The notes beneath the pieces are model-generated. The model was not told the origin of the DNA and made no database searches. It was given only the letters and a program-made list of their open reading frames with translations. Positions 36,557-46,100 of a DNA stretch of 64,000 bases are shown piece after piece. This DNA comes from Calothrix sp. 336/3. Its GTDB lineage: Bacteria > Cyanobacteriota > Cyanobacteriia > Cyanobacteriales > Nostocaceae. Made by a program: the position numbers and the translations under genes. The DNA is taken from positions 5,372,700 through 5,436,699 of the forward strand of contig NZ_CP011382.1 of assembly GCF_000734895.2 (NCBI RefSeq), read 5' to 3'. Every line of letters starts with the position of its first letter. Position 1 is the first letter of the stretch.

Positions 36557-36582
36557 ACTACAAATGTTTTGCACCTCAGGGT

Positions 36583-36609
36583 GATAGAACTACCTTCCAC
36601 TACGCGATG
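36583..36609 (+). repeat. Left copy of a direct repeat flanking the 36.8-37.7 kb gene
   Basis: The sequence begins GATAGAACTACCTTCC and continues into CTACGCGATG. It matches 37758-37784 at all but about two or three positions and in the same orientation. The gene at 36769-37707 sits between them. Confidence 0.6.
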
Positions 36610-36768
36610 CTCCCAAGGGGAGCCACGCAAAGCGCGATCGCTCTCTACTCCATTGGAATTTAACCAACATTAATGTTCACTTCAACTTTTGTAAAGCAAA
36701 TTAGTAAAAATGTTCTAATAACTAGATAATCAAAAGGAATTTGTGGCGAGCATCTACCGAGTGAATCA

Positions 36769-37707
36769 ATGGCTAGAAATCCTTTTGACCAATTTTCCAA
36801 ACAGTTTTTTGAAGAATTTCTCTCACCATTAGGTCAAGTTAGAATCAACTATGAAATCCCAGGGGAAGCAAAATTCGTCGATGTTTGGTTTACTCCCTCC
36901 CCATCTACAACAGTTCCAGAGGATTTAGGATTACTAGGTAGAATAGCACAAACACCGTGCTTGCTCGAACCATACCGCAAACAACCAACCAACCCAGAAA
37001 TCCGCAGTTGTTTATACAAGCTTTATCATCTGGAAGCTGAAACCCAACGGGAAGCGAAACGAGAGGAAGAAAAAATATCCGATGAGCAACTTCCCCGACT
37101 GTGGATTATCACGACATCCTGTTCCGAGCGTTTATTAGAAGATTTAAACGTAACTCAAGATGAAACTTGGGGTAATGGTATTTATTTTCTAGGGAAAATA
37201 CTTCTAACTCGAATCATTGTTATCGATCGCCTAAATCGCACACCTGATACACTTTGGTTAAGAATCTTAGGTAAAGGTTTAACCCAAAAGCAAGCCGTAG
37301 AAGAAGTAATCGCTTTACCACCGCAAGACAGCAAACGCAACCAAATTTTAAAACTGCTTTACAGCTGGAAGATTAGCATAGAAGTGAATAGAGAAATGAA
37401 TTTAGAAGATACCGAGGTAATTATGAACCTATCGCAAGCCTATTTAGAATGGGAAGAACAAACCCAGCGTCGGGGTATTGAGCAAGGTATTGAGCAAGGT
37501 ATTGAGCAAGGTATTGAGCAAGGTATCGAACAAGAACGACGGCAGTTACTGGAAAACCTACTTACCGCTCGTTTTGGTGTGCTTGATTCCCAATTAGCTG
37601 CGATCGCCCCAACTATCATCGCTTTAAATAACCAAGAATATGCAGCTTTATTGTTACAGCTACCGAGTTTATCACGAGAGGATTTGTTAGCGCGGTTCAC
37701 TCGATGA
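36769..37707 (+). CDS. PD-(D/E)XK-like/Rpn-type protein with DUF4351-like tail and GIEQ repeats
   Basis: The 312-residue protein belongs to a cyanobacterial multigene family with an N-terminal nuclease-like domain (FSKQFFEEFLSPLGQVRINYE, AKFVDVWFTPSP, PRLWIITTS, TLWLRILGKG). Residues about 236-256 contain five GIEQ units encoded by 12-bp repeats, predicted helical. The last 60 residues (RRQLLENLLTARFGVLDSQL...) resemble DUF4351. These proteins are often annotated, probably wrongly, as flagellar assembly protein H. Nuclease activity is an inference from fold resemblance. The gene is bracketed by direct repeats at 36583 and 37758. Confidence 0.72.
   Translation: MARNPFDQFSKQFFEEFLSPLGQVRINYEIPGEAKFVDVWFTPSPSTTVPEDLGLLGRIAQTPCLLEPYRKQPTNPEIRSCLYKLYHLEAETQREAKREEEKISDEQLPRLWIITTSCSERLLEDLNVTQDETWGNGIYFLGKILLTRIIVIDRLNRTPDTLWLRILGKGLTQKQAVEEVIALPPQDSKRNQILKLLYSWKISIEVNREMNLEDTEVIMNLSQAYLEWEEQTQRRGIEQGIEQGIEQGIEQGIEQERRQLLENLLTARFGVLDSQLAAIAPTIIALNNQEYAALLLQLPSLSREDLLARFTR
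37477..37536 (+). repeat. In-frame 12-bp tandem repeat (GIEQ codons)
   Basis: Four perfect copies of ATTGAGCAAGGT (37477-37524) are followed by one degenerate copy. The unit is a multiple of three, so changes in copy number would lengthen or shorten the helix without frameshift. Confidence 0.9.
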
Positions 37708-38023
37708 TCGCCTAATTCCTCGTAGGGCGATCGCGATCGAAATTCATTCCACTACGCGATAGAACGACCTTCCGCTACGCGATCGCCTTCTAACTTATAC
37801 CAATTTGAAAAAATGCTGAAAAACGGGGAAGATGAGGAGAAAAAATAGCAGACTCATTTTTGTTTTAAATACTTAAAAGATAAAGGTTTTCTTTATACGA
37901 CATTTAATAAGAGTTAAGAAATTTTCATTGATTTCTACGAAGTAGAAAAATTTGACTTAGTTTAAGCTGAGACAATACAGATTACTTTCCAAATGTAGAA
38001 CCAGTGAAAGGAAATACAGTGCT
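37708..38023. other. Spacer before the PspA-like gene
   Basis: The first 90 bases hold HIP1-containing palindromes and the right direct-repeat copy (37758-37784). The remaining AT-rich part should contain the promoter of the PspA-like gene, whose ribosome binding site AAAGGAAAT lies about 15 bases before its ATG. No gene is seen. Confidence 0.5.
37758..37784 (+). repeat. Right copy of a direct repeat flanking the 36.8-37.7 kb gene
   Basis: The sequence begins GATAGAACGACCTTCC and continues CTACGCGATCG with the same orientation as 36583-36609. It lies 50 bases after the stop of the enclosed gene, inside a patch of HIP1-rich palindromes. Confidence 0.6.
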
Positions 38024-39127
38024 ATGGGACAACTGTTTGGTCGAATGAAGCGACTTGCCAAGGCAGAACTTAACTATTCTAAGAGCGAAATCAGCACAGA
38101 AAACTATGAAGACGCTATTGCATTAGCACTACTAGGAGGTGTAGCAGGTGCATCCCTTGGCAAAATAGGGATACTTGCAAAGGGGACTGGCTTGAGCGTT
38201 GGTGCTGTTCCTTTAACTACTACAGGTGCTTTAACTGGTCTTGCCTTATATGAAGCTATAAGACTAATCACACTGGAGGATACTTCATCTGTTGGTGCAG
38301 CAGCAATTGGAGCATCTGTTGGTGGTGGTATTTCTGCTGCCATTGGTAGTGTAGGAGTTGCCACGGGGGGAACTGCCTTTGCTGTTGGTATGGCTCCGAT
38401 GGTCGCTGCTGGTTCTGTAGTTGGGCTTGGGATAGCTGGCTTAAATCGACTACTTCAACAAGGAGTTGACCCAGAAAAACTACTAGACCTAGCTATTGAG
38501 GATATGCAGCAAGAGTTGTTAAAGTTACGTCGAGCTGTAATCCCAATTGTGGTTACTCAAAAACAAACGCTGCAACAGTATGAACAAGCTCAATCCGAAG
38601 TAAGTAAGTGGCAAGGACGTACACAACTGGCTGTGCAAAAAGGTCGTGATGATCTGGCACGAGAAGCACTCAAGCAAAAAAAGATTTTTACGCAAAAAGC
38701 TAATACTCTTAAAGCCAATTTAGATGAGCAAACTGCCTTAGTAGATGTTCTCAAAAGTAAACTAGCAGCCTTTGAAAGCAAATTTTCTGAAGCTAATGTA
38801 TTTAAAACTCAGATTAAAACCCAAATTATAGCTGCTAAAATTCAAGAGCCACTTCAAAACATGGGTTGTAGTATGAACAATAGCAGTGTAATGAAAGCAA
38901 AAGTTTTGATGCAAGAAGCCCAATGTCAGCCTTTGGTAGAGTTTGCAGGTGCAGACCTAGAAAGCCAATTTGCAGCAATAGAATTTAGTAGTGAAGTAGA
39001 TGAGAAATTAGCTGCTTTAAAAGCACAGATAGCTTTAAAAGCTTCTGTCATCCCATCTAAATACACAGCTAACCAAGTAGTCGATGAAGACTTAGAAGCA
39101 CTACGAAAAAAACTAGATGAATTATAG
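38024..39127 (+). CDS. PspA/IM30 (ESCRT-III superfamily) protein with glycine-rich hydrophobic insertion
   Basis: The 367-residue protein matches PspA/Vipp1 in three blocks: an amphipathic helix 0 at 1-20 (MGQLFGRMKRLAKAELN), the coiled-coil core from VDPEKLLDLAIEDMQQEL (148-165) through QLAVQKGRDDLAREAL to FESKFSEA (about 257), and the C-terminal helix DLESQFAAIEFSSEVDEKLAALKAQI (311-336). Between helix 0 and the core lies an insert at about 31-145 rich in Gly, Ala, Ser and Val (VGAAAIGASVGGGISAA, GTAFAVGMAPMVAAGSVVG), resembling glycine-zipper membrane segments. Canonical PspA and Vipp1 lack it. I infer a membrane-remodelling or membrane-bound scaffold; function is untested. It is flanked by repeats on both sides. 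Confidence 0.75.
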   Translation: MGQLFGRMKRLAKAELNYSKSEISTENYEDAIALALLGGVAGASLGKIGILAKGTGLSVGAVPLTTTGALTGLALYEAIRLITLEDTSSVGAAAIGASVGGGISAAIGSVGVATGGTAFAVGMAPMVAAGSVVGLGIAGLNRLLQQGVDPEKLLDLAIEDMQQELLKLRRAVIPIVVTQKQTLQQYEQAQSEVSKWQGRTQLAVQKGRDDLAREALKQKKIFTQKANTLKANLDEQTALVDVLKSKLAAFESKFSEANVFKTQIKTQIIAAKIQEPLQNMGCSMNNSSVMKAKVLMQEAQCQPLVEFAGADLESQFAAIEFSSEVDEKLAALKAQIALKASVIPSKYTANQVVDEDLEALRKKLDEL

Positions 39128-39244
39128 ATTTAAAACAATTCGTGCTTTGCCTTGTCATTTTACTTTTATCTATTCTTTTTATACTAACCCAAAATATAAA
39201 AAAGCCAGACATAACCCAGACAGAACAAGGGTTTAGGAATGTGT

Positions 39245-39365
39245 ATATAGCGTTTCCCAATCAGATGAAATACAACCCTACACGCCCTATCGGGCACCCT
39301 CCCCGAAATCGGGGAGGGCTGGGGAGGGGTTCTTCCATACCTCACTAGAATGAGAAACGCTATAT
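39245..39365. mobile_element. MITE-like element with 12-bp terminal inverted repeats
   Basis: ATATAGCGTTTC (39245-39256) and GAAACGCTATAT (39354-39365) are perfect inverted repeats, and the match continues imperfectly inward for several bases. Inside is a strong GC-rich palindrome, CCCTCCCCGA paired with TCGGGGAGGG (39297-39318). The 121-base element encodes nothing. TA-rich ends suggest an IS630/Tc1-like origin, by inference. It lies between the convergent PspA-like and murD genes, 17 bases from the murD stop, where its hairpin may act as a terminator. Confidence 0.65.
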
Positions 39366-39382
39366 GTCGATTCCCCTGTGGT

Positions 39383-40762
39383 CTATTCAGCAGAAAAATG
39401 CATTAAACACAGTTGCCGGAAATCATCACCCCGTGCCTCGAAGTTGGGGTATTGGTCAAAGCTGGCACAAGCAGGTGACAGTAAAACTACGGATGACTGG
39501 GATTCTTTTGCCAGTTCTCCAGCACGAGGAACGGCATTTGCCATATTTCCTACAACCTCGTAGTTGCTGTATCCTTCTGCCTCTAACCTTTGGGCAAATT
39601 GAGGTGCAGCATTCCCAATCAATAGGACGGCGGCGGTTTTTTCCTTAATTTTACTGAGCCAAGCTGTATCATTTCCTGCCTTAGCTTCTCCCCCAGCAAT
39701 CAGAATTACCGGACTTGTCACTGCATTTAAACCAACTTCTGCCGCGTCGTAGTTAGTTGCCTTGCTATCATTAATAAAATCTATTCCCTGCCAAGTGCAG
39801 ATATGCTCTAAGCGGTGGGGAACACCGGGAAACTCACGAATTCCTTTGGCAATTGCTTCTTTGTTAATTCCTGCTAGTCGAGCAGCAGCAACGGACATGA
39901 GGAGGTTTTGTAAATTGTGTTCTCCCACCATCCGTAAGCTATGGCTTTCAACGATCGCTGTATCTTCCCCGGTTCCTAAGGATTCCCATACCCAACCATC
40001 CTGAATATAAAAACCGCGATCGCCAACTAAATATTCTTTACCCTGAACACTTGTCCACAAAGCATTTCCCCAATCTTCTAAACCCACCTGACGCAGGTAT
40101 GGATCATCACCATTGATAATTTGCAGTTGCGATCGCTGCAAGAGTTGGGCTTTGATACTGTAGTAATTTTCTAAAGTTTTGTGTCGTGCGAGGTGGTCAG
40201 GGGTGAAGGTTGTCCAAATTCCAATACGAGGAGCTAAGGAAGAGGAAGACTCAATTTGGTAACTGCTAATTTCTCCAATCACCCACTGTGGCTTTTCACC
40301 AGGCTTTTCACCTAGGGCAACCTCACAGGCTGCATAGCCGATATTACCGCAGGCAGGAGCATTCAATCCAGCAGTTTGAAATATTGCGGCAATCAGAGCA
40401 GTAGTAGTCGTTTTACCATTTGTACCCGTAATCGCCACCCAGGGAACATCTTGTAAATGTCGCCATGCTAATTCCATTTCCCCGATGGTTTCAATCCCTA
40501 GTTCCCTTGCTTGTACTAACACTGGGATATCCCAGGGGACACCGGGACTGACAACGATTAATTTTGGTGTGTCTTCACCACCTAACTTCAGGGAATAACT
40601 GAGTTGGACGGTGATATCTTCCGTAGCGAGTTCTTTTTGTTGATTTAGGAGGTTTTCGGAGGTGTTACTATCACTCAGCATCACCTCCCAACCATCCCGT
40701 TTCAACAATCTTGCCGCCGCGACACCGGACTTTCCCAATCCAATTATATGAGCTTTGGACAT
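39383..40762 (-). CDS. murD: UDP-N-acetylmuramoylalanine-D-glutamate ligase MurD
   Basis: MurD adds D-glutamate to UDP-MurNAc-L-Ala in cytoplasmic peptidoglycan precursor synthesis. The 459-residue enzyme has the N-terminal UDP-binding domain (IIGLGKSGVAAARLL), the ATP-binding loop WVAITGTNGKTTTTALIA, the Mur-ligase signatures FTPDHLARHKTLENYY and FPGVPHRLEHI, and FINDSKATNYDA with GGEAKAGNDT in the C-terminal domain. Length is normal. It lies 88 bases downstream of glyS on the same strand; no other mur gene is adjacent. Confidence 0.96.
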   Translation of the reverse strand: MSKAHIIGLGKSGVAAARLLKRDGWEVMLSDSNTSENLLNQQKELATEDITVQLSYSLKLGGEDTPKLIVVSPGVPWDIPVLVQARELGIETIGEMELAWRHLQDVPWVAITGTNGKTTTTALIAAIFQTAGLNAPACGNIGYAACEVALGEKPGEKPQWVIGEISSYQIESSSSLAPRIGIWTTFTPDHLARHKTLENYYSIKAQLLQRSQLQIINGDDPYLRQVGLEDWGNALWTSVQGKEYLVGDRGFYIQDGWVWESLGTGEDTAIVESHSLRMVGEHNLQNLLMSVAAARLAGINKEAIAKGIREFPGVPHRLEHICTWQGIDFINDSKATNYDAAEVGLNAVTSPVILIAGGEAKAGNDTAWLSKIKEKTAAVLLIGNAAPQFAQRLEAEGYSNYEVVGNMANAVPRAGELAKESQSSVVLLSPACASFDQYPNFEARGDDFRQLCLMHFSAE

Positions 40763-40850
40763 AGACTGTATCTAGCAAAGATCCCTGGTTAAGCACTCAT
40801 TATCCTAGCGCTTCTTGGGCATAATTTACACAACTTTTTATTGTCATATG

Positions 40851-43001
40851 CTACAAATTTTTTACGACCGCGCCAAAGTCGGCTAGAACCCGCGCATGAT
40901 TTCGTAACAAACCGAGTAAAGACAGACGGTTACGTTTAATATCAGGGTTTTCATCCATGACTAAAACGCTATCGGGACCATCAAAAAAGTTGCTGACGGT
41001 GGGAGCGATGGTTTCTAATCCGGTAATTAGCTGTTGATAGTTCCGAGATGCTTTTGCTGCTTGGGTTTGGGGTACGAGTTGTAACAAAGCTTCATAAAAA
41101 GCTGACTCGCAGGGTTTTTGGAAGAATTGGGGATGAATTACAGCTTGGGGTGAAAGTTGAGCGGTATCTAAGTCCCCCTGGAGCGCGAGTCTAGTCGAAC
41201 GGTTAACTGTTTCGTAGATTTTATCTAATGTGCCGTTACTGCGAATAGATTGTAAGAAATTAGCGCGATCGCGGACATCGAGTAAATCCTGTAATGCTCT
41301 TTCTGTATATTCTCTGTCGTTTTCTCCTAACACAGCATTTACTAAGTCGTAGTCAATGTGTTTTTCATCTTGCAGGAGGGTACGAATTCTTTGGAGGAAG
41401 AAATCTTGCAGGGTGGCGAGTAAATCTGGTAAATCCTTCTTGTATCTAGTCGCAAAATCCTGGGTAATTTCTGTGAGTAACTGTTGTAAATTAATCCCTA
41501 AATTTGCTGTCCAGGTAATATTCACCACCGCATTTGCCGCACGACGTAAAGCAAAGGGGTCGGAGGAACCCGTGGGAATCATTCCTAAACCGAAAATACT
41601 CACCAAGGTGTCTAATCTGTCAGCTAGTCCGACAATTTGTCCGGTTAAAGTTGCGGGTAACATATCCTCAGCGTTTCTGGGCAAGTAATGCTCAAAAATT
41701 GCTTTGGAAACATTGACATTTTCCCCATTTGCTGCTGCATATTTTTCTCCCATAATGCCCTGCAATTCGGGAAATTCATAGACCATTTGAGTCACTAAAT
41801 CAGCTTTGCAAAGTAAGGCAGAACGGAGAATATCAGCTTTTTCTGGGTCGGATAATTGTAGTTGGGTGGCGATAATTTCCGCAATCTTGCTAACTCGCTC
41901 TACCTTGACTCGTAAAGAGCCTAAATCTTCCTGAAATGTGACTTTTTCCAAGTTAGGTAACAGGGTTTCTAAAGGCTTTTTCAAATCACTTTCATAGAAG
42001 AATTTGCCATCAGCTAATCGGGCACGAATTACCCGTGCATTCCCAGTGGCAATAACTTCCTGTTTTTCCGGGTCGCCATTAGAAATGGTGATAAAATTCG
42101 GGAGTAGTTCTTGAAAATTACTATCTTTAAATACTGGGAAATAGCGCTGGTGACTCACCATGACTGTAGTTGTGACTTCCTTCGGCAAATTTAAAAATTC
42201 CGTCTCAAATTTACCAATAACAGCCGATGGATACTCCACCAAATTAATCACTTCCTCCAATAAATCGGGATAAATTTCCACATATCCCTGGAGTTTTTGC
42301 GCCGCAGCTGCCACCTGTTCACGGATAATTGTGGCACGTTCTTCCCCATCCACCATCACGTAGCCAGAACGTAAAACATCCACATAATCTTGAGCGTGGG
42401 GAATTGTCACATCTTCTGGATGCAACACACGGTGACAACGGGAAGTGCGATCGCTCCTAATTGTCTCCACACCATTCACCAATTCCACAGGTAACACCCT
42501 CTCATCTAAAAGTGCTACCAACCAGCGAATCGGACGGGAAAACCGCTCATCCCCATCCCCCCAACGCATCAACCGCTTACCTTCCAAACGAAAAATCCAT
42601 TGGGGAATCAATTCCGTTAGCAATTCTGCCACATCCCGACCCGGAATTAATTTCTTCACAAACACGAAATCTCCCTTTTCCGTGGGACGAATCTCCAACG
42701 CATCTAGGGAAACCCCCTGTTTCTTGGCAAAACCTTGAGCAGCAGGAGTTGCTTGTCCATCTTTAAATGCAGCTTGAGCAGGAGGTCCCTTGACTTCTTC
42801 CTCCCGATCTGGTTGCTGGGTGGGTAAACCGGAAATCACCACCGCTAACCGTCGCGGAGTCCCATAAACTTGAATAGATGCACTCTCTAGACAATTTTCC
42901 ACCAAACTCGTGGGAATTAATTTTCGCCACTGGGCGATCGCCCCACTCAAAAAACCTGCGGGTAGTTCTTCTGTACCAACTTCTAATAAAAAAATCGCCA
43001 T
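40851..43001 (-). CDS. glyS: Glycyl-tRNA synthetase beta subunit
   Basis: GlyS pairs with GlyQ in the bacterial alpha2beta2 glycyl-tRNA synthetase and binds tRNA. The 716-residue product starts AIFLLEVGTEELPAGFLSGA, has the typical GTPRRLAVVISGL, KGPPAQAAFKDGQ, RPIRWLVALL and VMVSHQRYFPVF segments and a C-terminal anticodon-binding region (FGLGMIPTGSSDPFALRRAANAVV). Length is normal for the subunit. The alpha subunit gene is not in this window. The ATG at 43001 is the only sensible start. Confidence 0.97.
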   Translation of the reverse strand: MAIFLLEVGTEELPAGFLSGAIAQWRKLIPTSLVENCLESASIQVYGTPRRLAVVISGLPTQQPDREEEVKGPPAQAAFKDGQATPAAQGFAKKQGVSLDALEIRPTEKGDFVFVKKLIPGRDVAELLTELIPQWIFRLEGKRLMRWGDGDERFSRPIRWLVALLDERVLPVELVNGVETIRSDRTSRCHRVLHPEDVTIPHAQDYVDVLRSGYVMVDGEERATIIREQVAAAAQKLQGYVEIYPDLLEEVINLVEYPSAVIGKFETEFLNLPKEVTTTVMVSHQRYFPVFKDSNFQELLPNFITISNGDPEKQEVIATGNARVIRARLADGKFFYESDLKKPLETLLPNLEKVTFQEDLGSLRVKVERVSKIAEIIATQLQLSDPEKADILRSALLCKADLVTQMVYEFPELQGIMGEKYAAANGENVNVSKAIFEHYLPRNAEDMLPATLTGQIVGLADRLDTLVSIFGLGMIPTGSSDPFALRRAANAVVNITWTANLGINLQQLLTEITQDFATRYKKDLPDLLATLQDFFLQRIRTLLQDEKHIDYDLVNAVLGENDREYTERALQDLLDVRDRANFLQSIRSNGTLDKIYETVNRSTRLALQGDLDTAQLSPQAVIHPQFFQKPCESAFYEALLQLVPQTQAAKASRNYQQLITGLETIAPTVSNFFDGPDSVLVMDENPDIKRNRLSLLGLLRNHARVLADFGAVVKNL

Positions 43002-43110
43002 AGGACAAAATCAGACAAAATAAAAAACAGTCAATTTCAACAGTTTACCGGATTTATCCTAGGGTCAAGTCGGTTGGTATATCTAATTCCTAGAGGATAG
43101 ATAAACTAAA

Positions 43111-46100
43111 TTATTTAAGATTTGTTAAAAAAGCTTGAATGCGGGAGATGAATTCCTCTAGGTGAGTTAATAAATGAGCCGTACCCCGACGTTCTTTCTG
43201 CAATGCCATCAATTCTAGCTGGTCGGCGGCAGTCTGCATAGATTTAGCTCCGATGTTAGCACTAGAACCTTTGAGGTGGTGAGCTTCCTTAGCAAAAGAC
43301 TGAAAATCCTGGTTGGCGATCGCGTCTTTCATCAGCTCCAAGTGGGATAAAGCATCCTCAACAAACATTTCTAATAGTTCTATCTCAAACTCTGGATTAT
43401 TTTCTGAGAGTTGGTGTAAATGTTCCCAATCAATATCGAGGTTGTTCTGATTATTATCAACATCAGAATCTTGCGTATTTTCTACAATTGATACAGGTGG
43501 ATTTTCTGATGAGGTAGTTAGACTCTGACTCCAATATTCGATAATTGCCGCTAATTTCTCTTTAACAACTGGTTTGCTTAAATAGTCATCCATCCCCGCA
43601 TCTAAACACATTTGTCTATCTTCCTTCATCGCATTAGCAGTCATAGCAATAATTATCGGAGGACGACCACTGAGAAAAGATGTAGTTTGCCAACGACGAA
43701 TTTCCTGTGTAGCTTCCAAACCATCAAGAATCGGCATTTGGCAATCCATCAATATCACATCATAGGGAATTTTCTTTAATAAATCTAAGACTTCTTGACC
43801 ATTCGCAGCTACATCTGCACGATAGCCCAAGTTTTCCAATTGTTTAAGGGCAACTTTTTGATTGACAAGATTATCTTCAGCTAGCAGAATTCTTAATTTA
43901 GGTGTTTCCGAATGGGAAAGTTTCCTATTTACTGAAGATAAGGGTAATTTTTCTGAATTGACTCCCTTTTCTATTGAGGTATTTTCTGGTGAATATCCCT
44001 CAAAAGCATTCATAATTGTATCTAACAAGCGAGATGCTTTCACTGGTTTGACGAGATAAGCAGCAAAACCAATTTTTATAGCTTTTTGTACTTCATGACG
44101 TTGATTTGTAGAAGTCAACATAATCAGAGGAATCTCAGATATTGCTGGATTTAGCTTAATTTTTTCACCTAAAGTTAAACCATCAATATTCGGCATTTGC
44201 ATATCAACCAAGACTATGTGAAAATGTCTCTTTTCTTGTGCCGCAGTCTCTAAAATCTTGAGAGCAATACTCGCATCTTCGGCTTCATGTACCTGCATAC
44301 CCCAACTCGTAGCTAAATGATGAATTATCTTGCGATTAGTTGCATTATCATCAACTACTAATAATCGTTTATTTGCTACTGAACTGACATCTTTGATAAT
44401 GTTAGTATTTTGAGGTTGCAATTGTTTGTTAAAGGGAATATCAAACCAGAATTTTGAGCCTTCTCCGGCTTGACTTTCTACACCAATTTCTCCCCCCATC
44501 AAAGTTACTAACTGTTGACAAATTGCCAATCCTAAACCTGTACCACCATATTTCCGAGTCGTGGAAGCATCTACTTGTGTAAAGGGTTTAAAGAGATTAT
44601 CTTGATGCTTAGAACTAATGCCAATTCCGGTATCAGTCACCGTAAAATGGATAACCACACTAGTAGATGTTTCTGAAACTAACTCAGCCCTCAATACCAC
44701 TTCTCCTGTGAGAGTAAACTTGATGGCATTACCAATCAAATTCATCATAATTTGCCGGAGACGACTCACATCCCCTTGCAGATAAATCGGGACATTTTTA
44801 TATATCAAGGAAGCAAGCTCTAGTTGTTTATGGTGAGCTTGGGGAGCTAGTAACTCTAAAACTTCTTCCACACAGGTAGACAAATTAAAATCTAGGGTTT
44901 CTAAAAGCATTTCCCCTGCTTCTAGTTTAGATAAATCTAATATCTCATTAATGAGATTTAATAAGGCATCTCCACTGACACGAATTGTCTCTAGATAATC
45001 TTGCTGTTCTGATGTTAAAGAAGTATCCAATAAAATTCTTGTCATTCCCAACACAGCATTCATGGGAGTGCGAATTTCATGACTCATATTTGCCAGAAAA
45101 GCACTTTTAGCTTGGGAAGCTAATTCTGATTGGTGACGAGCAATTTCTAGCTCTTGTTTTTGCAGGGTTTCTGCTTCTAAAAGTTGAGCTTGAGCTAAAG
45201 CAATACCTATTTGATTGGCTAATTCCTGTAAAAGGGAAGTTTCGGAATCAATCCACTGACGAGTATTTGTACATTGATGAGCAACTAGTAAACCCCAAAA
45301 TTCATCCTTGAGGTGAATGGGAATCACTAAGTTAGCTTTGACTGCAAAGCGTTGCAGCAATTCGACGTGACAAGGTTGAATATCAGCTTGCTCAATATCA
45401 GAAATTTTACTAATTCTACCCTGACGATACTTCTCGACATACTTATCTGCAAAACAAGGATCGAGAATAGATTCTCCCATGACTACAGGTAAACCAGGAA
45501 GTACAGCTTCTTGTAGAGCTTGTAGAGAACCGTCTGTTTCTAAACGTAGGATTAATACGCGATCAGACTTGAGAATTTTCTGCACTTCATGGACACTAAT
45601 TCGGAGAATTTCATCGATTTCTAAGGATTGACGAATTTTCTGAGTCACGTAAGCTAATAACCGCGATCGCAAGTTTTGATTTTTCAGTTCTTGCTCCCAT
45701 CGTTTACGTTCAATAAATAAACCTATCTGGTTGCCAATGGAGTTCATCTGTAGAAGTAAATTCCCATCACAAGGTATAATTTCTCGCTTGAAGAAAATCA
45801 TTGCGCCCAGAAATTTGTTTCCACTAAAGATAGGAAAACCAAAAGCGCTATGTAATCCGAGATGGGTGGCAATCTGACTGCGAAGAAAATTATCATCTTC
45901 TACAACATCGTTAATCCATATCGGTTGCAAATCTGCCCAAATTTTGCCAGGTATTCCCCTTCCTAACTCACAAGTAGTTTCTAGGGTTACTTGGACAAAA
46001 TTCTCTATATCAAAGGATTGGGGATACCAAATATCAGAACATCGTAAAGTTGTATGATTTTCCTCCAACATCCACATCTCACCGATATCCCACGCCAAAA

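Larger units (their letters stand above)
36460..36768. other. Repeat-bearing spacer before the PD-(D/E)XK-like gene
   Basis: This 309-base spacer contains a palindrome-family copy at 36540-36556 and a short GC-rich repeat at 36583-36609 followed by more palindromic sequence and a HIP1 site. A 60-codon frame running through these repeats (36481-36663) is not a gene. The promoter of the following gene should lie near its 3' end. Confidence 0.5.

Noticed and set aside
36481..36663. 60-codon plus-strand frame in a repeat-rich spacer
   Set aside because: Composed of dispersed palindromes and HIP1 sites, with no ribosome binding site.
39142..39648. Short plus-strand frames around the 39.3 kb element and murD end
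   Set aside because: They run through the MITE-like element and the antisense of murD; no independent support.
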